Shown here piece after piece: positions 9,701 to 14,791 of a stretch of 14,791 nt of DNA. The stretch comes from Thiodiazotropha sp037384445 (GTDB lineage Bacteria; Pseudomonadota; Gammaproteobacteria; Chromatiales; Chromatiaceae), in NCBI GenBank assembly GCA_037384445.1, contig JARRNY010000136.1:1-14791 (forward strand), in the 5' to 3' direction. The notes under the pieces are model-generated. The model was not told where the DNA came from. It worked only from the letters and a program-made list of their open reading frames with translations, and searched no databases. The position numbers and the translations under genes are program-made. Position 1 is the stretch's first letter. Every line of letters starts with the position of its first letter.

Positions 9701-12700
9701 GAGATATGGTCGGACGCTCTGGGGACAAAAGAGCTCTCCGTGCAGCAGGATTTCTTTGATGCCGGTGGACACTCACTGCTGGGCATTCAGGTGCTTGCGC
9801 GGATCGCAGCGGTACTCCTGGCAGCCTATGTCGATGAGGAGAAAGGCCAGTCTGTTCAGGACGGTCACATCACAAAGCTCGAACCCGGGCAGATAGCGCC
9901 TCTATCGATCCAGCAACAGCGCATCTGGTTTCTCGACCAGATTGGCGACGGCAATCTCGAATACAATCTGCCTGCAGCCTTCACGCTTACTGGAACTCTC
10001 GACATTGAGGCATTGAAGAGGGCTTTCGAGACGATTCTGCAACGACAGGAAATCCTGCGCTCCCGGTTTTTTACTACAGGGCACTCCGACAGTCTCAATC
10101 CGGACGACACATGTATTGAAATTGTTGATTCAATCGCCCTCGATCTCGATCCGCTTGATCTCAGAAAGCAGTGCGACACGGAAACTGCAAAACAAGCGAC
10201 TATCGAGAAGTATTTGAGCGAACACGCAAGGCATCAGTTTGATCTGAAAGAGGGCCCGCTTTTTTATGTCAGCCTTGCACAGCTCGCCGATGACGAGCAC
10301 CTGCTTTTTCTTATGCCTCATCATGCGGTTTTCGACGGTTGGTCCTTTGATATCCTCCTGGATGAGCTATCCACGCTCTATTCCGCCTATAGCAGGGGTG
10401 AAACGCCGGAGTTGCCGGAACTGACTGTCCAGTACAGCGACTACGCTGCCTGGCAGAGAAAAAGACTGTCGGGAGAAGAGGGGGAGAGGCTTCTTGAGTT
10501 CTGGCGGCAGAAACTAGGCGATGAGCTACCTGTCCTCGATCTGCCGACGGATTATCCGCGTCCGGCTCACCAGTCCCATCGCGCAGGCTCTGTCTACTTT
10601 GAGTTGGACAAGCAGACAATCGATGCCCTGAGCGAGTTTGCACGCAGAGAGCAGGTCACCGTCTATATGCTGATCCTTGCCGCTTACACGCTATTGCTCA
10701 GCCGCTACTCCGGACAGGACGACATTCTGATCGGCACGCCGATCTCAGGCAGAAATTGGACTGAGATAAATCCCGTTATCGGCTTTTTCGTCAATACACT
10801 GATTATCAGAAACCGCATTGTTGACGACAAAACGCTTCGCGAGTTTCTAAAGACAGTGCGCGACACGACTGTCGAGGCATTCAGCAATCAGGATGTGCCT
10901 TTTGAACGCCTGATACAGAAAATCAACATCCCCCGGGATCTCAGCCGTTCCGCTGTTTTTCAGACGCTTTTCATGTATCAGGATGTGCGCAATCGTGCGA
11001 TTGAATTCAACGGCCTCGATTTTTCTCAAGTGAATGTAGCCAGGGCCGGGGTACAGACCGACCTCGACTTTTGGGTCAAGCGCACCTCGGAGGGTATGGT
11101 TGGCGCTTTCGAATACTGTTCGGCCCTGTTCAGCGAAGAGAGTGTGCGCAGCATGCTCGATCATCTGATCTATTTGCTGAAGAACTTCACGCGTTTTGCC
11201 GATCAACCGCTAGCGCATCTTTCCATCCTTACCGATGAATCTCGCGAGATGTTAACGGTCGGTTGGAACGATACCGCCCGTCCGGTTCCGCAGGACGCCA
11301 CAATCCACGGACTTATCGAACAGCATCTCAGCGAGCGCAAATCGAAAATCGCGGCCTGTTTTCATGATCGCGAGGTCAGTTATGAGTCGCTCAATCGCGA
11401 CAGCAACCGGCTGGCGCGTCATCTTGTCGAGCTCGGTGTCACCGCCAATTCCCTGGTTGGGCTCTGCATGAGCCGTTCCGATCGTCTGCTGGTCGCCGTA
11501 TTGGGTATCTTGAAGGCGGGAGGCGCCTATCTGCCACTGGATCCGGAATATCCTCGCGACCGGCTGGAGTTCATGGTGGAGGACAGTGGCCTTGAATTGA
11601 TTCTGGCAGATGATGAGATTGATCGTGCGCTGCCTGATGTCGGTGTCAGCGTTGTCAAACTGGATCAGCTTGCCGATGCCCTCGATGCTTATCCCGAGAC
11701 AGACCTGGAGGGGCGTGCCACAGGCGATGATCTGGCATACGTGATCTATACCTCTGGCTCCACCGGCAAGCCAAAGGGTGTACAGATTCCTCATCGAGCG
11801 GCGGCGAATTTCCTGCTTGCCATGTCGCAAAAGCCTGGTCTTTGTGAGAGCGATACGCTGGCAGCAGTGACAACCTTGTCATTTGATATCTCCGTGCTGG
11901 AACTGTTTTTGCCGCTGGTGGTTGGTGCCAGAGTCGTGGTCGTAGACCGCAACTCGGCAGCAGACGGCCGCTTGCTTGTCTCGCTGCTGGAAGCGCAGGG
12001 GGTCAATGTCATGCAGGCGACCCCTGCAACCTGGCGTTTGCTGATCAGTGCGAACTGGCAGGGTGATGCGTCGTTCAAAGCACTCTGTGGCGGCGAAGCG
12101 ATGCCGTCTGATTTGGCATCCGAGTTGCTGGTCCGTACCGGTGAACTCTGGAATATGTATGGCCCCACGGAAACCACGGTCTGGTCAAGTTGCTACCGGG
12201 TGACGGATGATCACTCACCGATACTGATCGGCAGACCGATTGCCAATACCCAGTTTTATGTATTGAATCCGCAGGGTGAGATGGTCTCGCCTGGTGTGAA
12301 AGGCGAATTGTACATTGGCGGAAACGGCGTCACGCTGGGTTATCTCAACAGGGCGGAATTGACTGCTGAGCGCTTCGTCGAGGATAAGTATGCGGCGACT
12401 GTCTCCGGACGGCTCTATCGAACGGGTGATCTGGTTCGTTATCGTCACGACGGTAATCTGGAATACCTGGGGCGCCTTGACTCGCAGGTTAAACTGCGCG
12501 GATTCCGCATAGAGTTAGGCGAGATTGAAACCGTTCTTTCAGAGCATGTGAAAATAAAGCAGGCAGCAGTCGATGTAAAAGAGGAGAGAGCGGGTGATCA
12601 GAGACTGGCCGCTTATTATTTGCTGGCCGATGGACAAAGAACCACCCCGACGGAGTTACGAAAACATCTTCGGGAATCCCTGCCTGACTACATGATACCG

Positions 12701-13125
12701 CAGCATTTTGTAGAACTGGAAAAGATGCCGCTTACCCCCAACGGCAAAGTCGACAAGAAGTCTCTCCCTTCATTGTTTGGGAAGAGTCAGATCGACGACC
12801 GGTACGAGCCCCCGTCGAGCGACGCCGAGCAGGCGATGGCGGCAATCTGGCGGGATGTGATCGGTGTGGAAAAGATTGGCAGACATGACAACTTTTTTGA
12901 TGTGGGAGGACACTCCCTGTTGGCCATACAGGTTGTTGGCCGGACCAGAGATGAATTAGGCTCGGATGTTTCTCTGCGTATGCTGGTTTCAGATTCGCTG
13001 TCTCAAATCGTAAAGCAGTTGGAACTTCCCGATGCCTCTGTGCCATCTGACAAATCGCCGGATGTGTTAGAGATGACTTCTCCGGAAAAAAGTAAAGGAA
13101 GTCTGATTGGAAGGCTGAAATCGAA
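6722..13125 (+). CDS. Two-module NRPS, C-A(Gly)-PCP-C-A(Gly)-PCP; 3' end lost in assembly gap
   Basis: Nonribosomal peptide synthetase with 2134 complete codons before the N run. Domains in order: C1 (His152), A2 (Asp677, Lys961), a shortened PCP2 (Ser1018), C2 (His1201), A3 (Asp1722, Lys2009), PCP3 (Ser2065). C1 should take the beta-amino chain from the upstream aminotransferase module, and the two modules should add two residues, both predicted glycine. ATG 6722 lies 27 nt after the upstream stop with GGA 8 nt before it, so the two genes are very likely co-transcribed. After PCP3 the text becomes Ser/Lys-rich (EKSKGSLIGRLKS), which looks like a C-terminal tail, so the stop is probably in the gap and no thioesterase is seen. 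Reading through the gap gives only a wrong-frame extension. Confidence 0.92.
6776..8074 (+). other. C1 condensation domain (post-aminotransferase type)
   Basis: Forms the amide between the upstream beta-amino-acyl chain and the residue on PCP2. The catalytic motif HHIVCDGWS is intact (second His 152, Asp156, Gly157). The N-terminus starts with STEAQKEIW where standard LCL domains have S-x-AQ-R-L/M-W-x-L, and the core has VGHCVNLLP in place of IGFFVNT. This divergent subtype is what I would expect for a domain that accepts polyketide or beta-amino donors; the subtype assignment is from memory. Confidence 0.85.
8168..9622 (+). other. A2 adenylation domain, predicted glycine
   Basis: All core motifs are readable: LKAGACYIPLDPGYP, YTSGSTGKPKG, MYGPTETT, GELYIGGDGVTAGYL, YRTGDLVR, RVDNQVKLRGYRIELGE (Asn replaces the usual Gly just before RVD), LTANGKIDR (Lys961). 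The specificity code read against GrsA from Asp677 is D-I-L-Q-L-G-M-V-W-K, a conservative variant of the well-known glycine code DILQLGLIWK. Glycine is therefore the best prediction. Confidence 0.87.
9674..9835 (+). other. PCP2 carrier domain, apparently truncated after the Ser helix
   Basis: The attachment motif FFDAGGHSLLGIQVLARI is intact with Ser1018 (codon 9773-9775). The next residues are AAVLLAAYVDEEKG, which look like the end of the last helix. The stretch of roughly 18-22 residues normally between them (loop, xVxLRxLFExPT, start of helix IV) is absent. PCP1 and PCP3 in this window both have it. The reading frame is kept. It could be a real in-frame deletion or an assembly collapse; if real, the fold and function of this carrier are in doubt. 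Confidence 0.75.
9899..11240 (+). other. C2 condensation domain (LCL-like)
   Basis: Forms the second peptide bond of this protein. PLSIQQQRIWFLDQ is the N-terminal C1 motif, MPHHAVFDGWS the catalytic one (second His 1201, Asp1205, Gly1206), and GFFVNTLIIR and DVPFERLIQ are further standard LCL-type motifs. No epimerization domain precedes it, as expected if the donor residue is achiral glycine. Confidence 0.88.
11300..12766 (+). other. A3 adenylation domain, predicted glycine
   Basis: Complete set of core motifs: LKAGGAYLPLDPEYP, YTSGSTGKPKG, MYGPTETT, GELYIGGNGVTLGYL, YRTGDLVR, GRLDSQVKLRGFRIELGE, LTPNGKVDK (Lys2009). The specificity code from Asp1722 is D-I-L-Q-L-G-M-V-W-K, identical to that of A2, so glycine is again predicted. 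Flanking stretches such as LWNMYGPTETTVWSSCYRV are identical in protein to A2 but differ at many silent positions in DNA, so the two domains come from an old duplication or parallel recruitment and not from a recent copy. Confidence 0.87.
12815..13030 (+). other. PCP3 carrier domain
   Basis: Full-length carrier with FFDVGGHSLLAIQVVGR; the modified serine is residue 2065 (codon 12914-12916). The downstream helices (DVSLRMLVSDSLSQIVKQLE) are present. It is the last domain seen before the gap and would hold the finished chain. Confidence 0.88.
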
Positions 13126-13195
13126 NNNNNNNNNNNNNNNNNNNNNNNNNNNNNNNNNNNNNNNNNNNNNNNNNNNNNNNNNNNNNNNNNNNNNN
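13126..13195. other. Assembly gap (70 Ns)
   Basis: Run of 70 undetermined bases. It hides the 3' end of the NRPS gene and the 5' end of the next gene. The true length is unknown. Because the NRPS tail before it and the typical hydrolase N-terminus just after it both look nearly complete, the missing sequence may be short, but a lost terminal domain cannot be excluded. Confidence 0.98.
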
Positions 13196-13196
13196 T

Positions 13197-13976
13197 TTTT
13201 TTGGCGATGCTGCTCAACCCCTTTACGGTGTGCATCATGAGCCGACTGGCTATTCGACGCGTGACTCGGCTCTGTTGGTGTGCCATAGCCTCGGCCGCGA
13301 GTATATGCGTACCCATCGTGGCACGATGATGTTTGCTGAGCAGATGGCGCAAGCCGGCTATCATGTGCTGCGCTTTGATTATTTTGCCACAGGTGACTCT
13401 TACGGCCTGGACGGAGAGGGCCGGTTGGAAAGGTGGATTGAAGATATCGCTGTCGCCGGCCAGGAAATAAAAGACCTCGCTGGCGTCGATAAGCTGTCGG
13501 TGGTCGGGTTGCGGCTGGGTGCTTCGTTGGCGTGTATCGCTGCGGCGCAGAACCGAATGGACAAACTGGTCATGTGGGATCCCATTATCGATGGCGCTGA
13601 CTATATCGAAAGGTTAGAGCGATTCAGCCGTGACTATTACAGCGACCTGGAGAGGTTTCCTGTCTCACGCTGTGATGAGATCGATGCGGGTGCGCCTGAC
13701 CTGCTGGGCAATATTTGGCCGCCAGCCATGCGCAGTTCGGTTGCAGGAATCAATCTGCTGGCGATCGATAGCCTTCAGGTTGGGAGCACCTCTCTTGTGT
13801 TGAGCGAAGATCAGCCCGCATATGCTGAACTTGAAACGCATTTGACTGCAATGCCCGGCTCGATAAACCGTTATCATGCCGACGATAATCCGAGGTGGAA
13901 CGATCTGAGTGCCCTGGGCGATGCGCTGACGATGCATCAAACACTGGCTGCAATCAAACAGGCCCTGGCGTCGTGA
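13197..13976 (+). CDS. Alpha/beta-hydrolase-like protein without nucleophile Ser; 5' end in gap
   Basis: The frame is open from the gap edge: FFGDAAQPLYGVHHEP precedes the first GTG (13230) and matches the usual N-terminus of this family, so the true start is in the gap. Landmarks: LLVCHSLGREYMRTHR, LRFDYFATGDSYG, VVGLRLGASLA (the G-x-S-x-G elbow position, 13506-13520) and MWDPIIDGADY. Arg replaces the catalytic Ser in the elbow, so classical serine-hydrolase chemistry is unlikely. From memory it resembles the S33-like hydrolases found in pairs in exosortase A loci and near some NRPS clusters; that is recall, not a search. Its place after the NRPS and its 4-nt overlap with the next hydrolase suggest a role in release, proofreading or tailoring of the product. 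No signal peptide can be judged. Confidence 0.85.
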   Translation, partial: FFGDAAQPLYGVHHEPTGYSTRDSALLVCHSLGREYMRTHRGTMMFAEQMAQAGYHVLRFDYFATGDSYGLDGEGRLERWIEDIAVAGQEIKDLAGVDKLSVVGLRLGASLACIAAAQNRMDKLVMWDPIIDGADYIERLERFSRDYYSDLERFPVSRCDEIDAGAPDLLGNIWPPAMRSSVAGINLLAIDSLQVGSTSLVLSEDQPAYAELETHLTAMPGSINRYHADDNPRWNDLSALGDALTMHQTLAAIKQALAS

Positions 13977-14791
13977 ATAATTTGTGTGAAAAAACTCTCA
14001 TGATGGGGGCTGATCAATCTCTGACCGGCATCCTCAGTGAACCCTGTACCGGCTCTGACGCTGATACCAAGCCTGCCTTCATCATTTTGAACGCGGGTTT
14101 ATTGCACCATGTCGGACAGAATCGAATGAGTGTGACTTTGTCTCGCCAAATTGCATGCCAGGGAAGATATGCATTGCGTTTTGATCTGTCGGGGATTGGA
14201 GACAGCGCATCAAGACGAAGCGAGCATTCCTTCCAGGAGAGAGCCATTACAGAAGTCCAGGAGGCGATGGACTATCTACAGGCAAACAAAGGGATAGATC
14301 GTTTTGTTTTGTGCGGGCTCTGCACCGGAGCTGACAATGCGTTTCGTACAACTATCGTCGATCCGCGAGTCTGCGGTGTCATTACCCTCGAGGGGTATTC
14401 TTATCAGACAGCAGCCTACAAAAAAAGAAAATTTATCGACAAGGCGTTCGGTCTCAATCGCTGGAAAAGCCGATTAAGCCGCTATAGCGGGAGGATGGGC
14501 AAGCAGGCGCAGAAGGAAGAAGTCATTCGACAGGTCGATGTCTCTTACCACTGGACACTGCCGCCCATAGAGCAGATGGCTGTCAGTCTGCAGGCGTTGA
14601 TTCAGCGAAAGGTCGGCATGCTCATGGTCTACGTGGGAAACAACAGCCGCTATAACTATCAGGGACAGTTCGCGGACGCCTTCAGTGAGATTGATTTCAA
14701 CGGACTACTGAAAGAGTCCTACTATGAAAAATCCGATCACAATTTTTCCATGGCATCAGATCGTGATCGACTGTGTGCAGAAATCAGTGAT
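13973..14791 (+). CDS. Alpha/beta-hydrolase-like protein with Cys in the nucleophile elbow; 3' partial
   Basis: 273 codons are open from GTG 13973 to the window end with no stop. The GTG overlaps the upstream TGA by 4 nt (GTGA), which implies translational coupling; ATG 14000 and ATG 14003 are in-frame alternatives but would cut into the conserved start (EKTLMMGADQSLTGIL). Landmarks: AFIILNAGLLHHVGQNRMSV, LRFDLSGIGDSASR, and CGLCTGADNA (14312-14338), where Cys117 sits in the elbow position usually held by Ser. The following LEGYSYQTAAY stretch may supply the lid. It could be a thiol-nucleophile hydrolase or acyltransferase acting on the assembly-line product; the substrate is unknown. It shares the fold but little sequence with the preceding gene, so the pair is a divergent duo and not a tandem copy. 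Confidence 0.85.
   Translation, partial: MNNLCEKTLMMGADQSLTGILSEPCTGSDADTKPAFIILNAGLLHHVGQNRMSVTLSRQIACQGRYALRFDLSGIGDSASRRSEHSFQERAITEVQEAMDYLQANKGIDRFVLCGLCTGADNAFRTTIVDPRVCGVITLEGYSYQTAAYKKRKFIDKAFGLNRWKSRLSRYSGRMGKQAQKEEVIRQVDVSYHWTLPPIEQMAVSLQALIQRKVGMLMVYVGNNSRYNYQGQFADAFSEIDFNGLLKESYYEKSDHNFSMASDRDRLCAEISD

Noticed and set aside
9640..9900. Epimerization domain between modules
   Set aside because: The C2 domain begins about 40 residues after the PCP2 serine, leaving no room for one.
11252..11830. 192-aa open frame on the minus strand, plus other antisense frames such as 635-1177 and 2219-2704
   Set aside because: All overlap well-supported megasynthase domains, lack known motifs, and arise from the codon bias of the sense strand.
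13230..13232. GTG as start of the first hydrolase gene
   Set aside because: Conserved family residues (FFGDAAQPLYG) are encoded in frame upstream of it, so the true start is in the gap.
13126..13240. NRPS coding region extended through the Ns to a stop at 13240
   Set aside because: The extension crosses unknown sequence and its last residues match no carrier or terminal domain, while the alternative frame encodes a conserved hydrolase N-terminus.
13197..14791. Exosortase A locus
   Set aside because: The paired hydrolases recall that system, but no exosortase, PEP-CTERM or polysaccharide gene is visible, so the resemblance is noted only as family recall.

Overview
The window is one strand-biased biosynthetic locus. 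Four genes, all on the + strand, run head to tail: two giant hybrid PKS/NRPS genes followed by two small alpha/beta-hydrolase-fold genes. Codon use is that of a moderate-GC bacterium. The style of the NRPS, PKS and hydrolase sequences suggests a proteobacterium, probably a gammaproteobacterium, but this is an impression from reading and not a search result. A run of 70 Ns at 13126-13195 shows that this is a scaffolded draft assembly.

Layout. Positions 26-6694: a 2222-residue protein with domain order A-PCP-KS-AT-ACP-aminotransferase. After a 27-nt gap, 6722-13125 holds an NRPS with domain order C-A-PCP-C-A-PCP, whose 3' end is lost in the N gap. Positions 13197-13976: an alpha/beta-hydrolase-like protein whose start lies in the gap. 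It overlaps by 4 nt (GTGA) a second alpha/beta-hydrolase-like gene, 13973-14791, which runs off the window. There is no gene-free stretch over 300 bases. I see no RNA gene, mobile element, CRISPR array, promoter or terminator.

How the genes fit together (inference from domain logic). A1 loads a starter, probably an amino acid because the first specificity residue is Asp. The KS/AT/ACP module adds one malonate unit, judging by the malonyl-type AT motifs. No ketoreductase or dehydratase is present, so the beta-ketone is left for the embedded PLP aminotransferase, which would turn it into a beta-amine. The second protein then adds two residues. Both of its A domains carry the code DILQLGMVWK, a close match to the classic glycine code, so the assembly line should make starter + beta-amino-acyl unit + Gly-Gly. 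If the starter is an alpha-amino acid, the first unit would be a vicinal diamine (3,4-diamino acid), which is uncommon.

Oddities worth checking: the first Gly module's carrier domain seems to lack about 20 residues after its phosphopantetheine serine; no thioesterase or reductase domain is visible; and neither hydrolase has a serine at the usual nucleophile position (Arg in one, Cys in the other).
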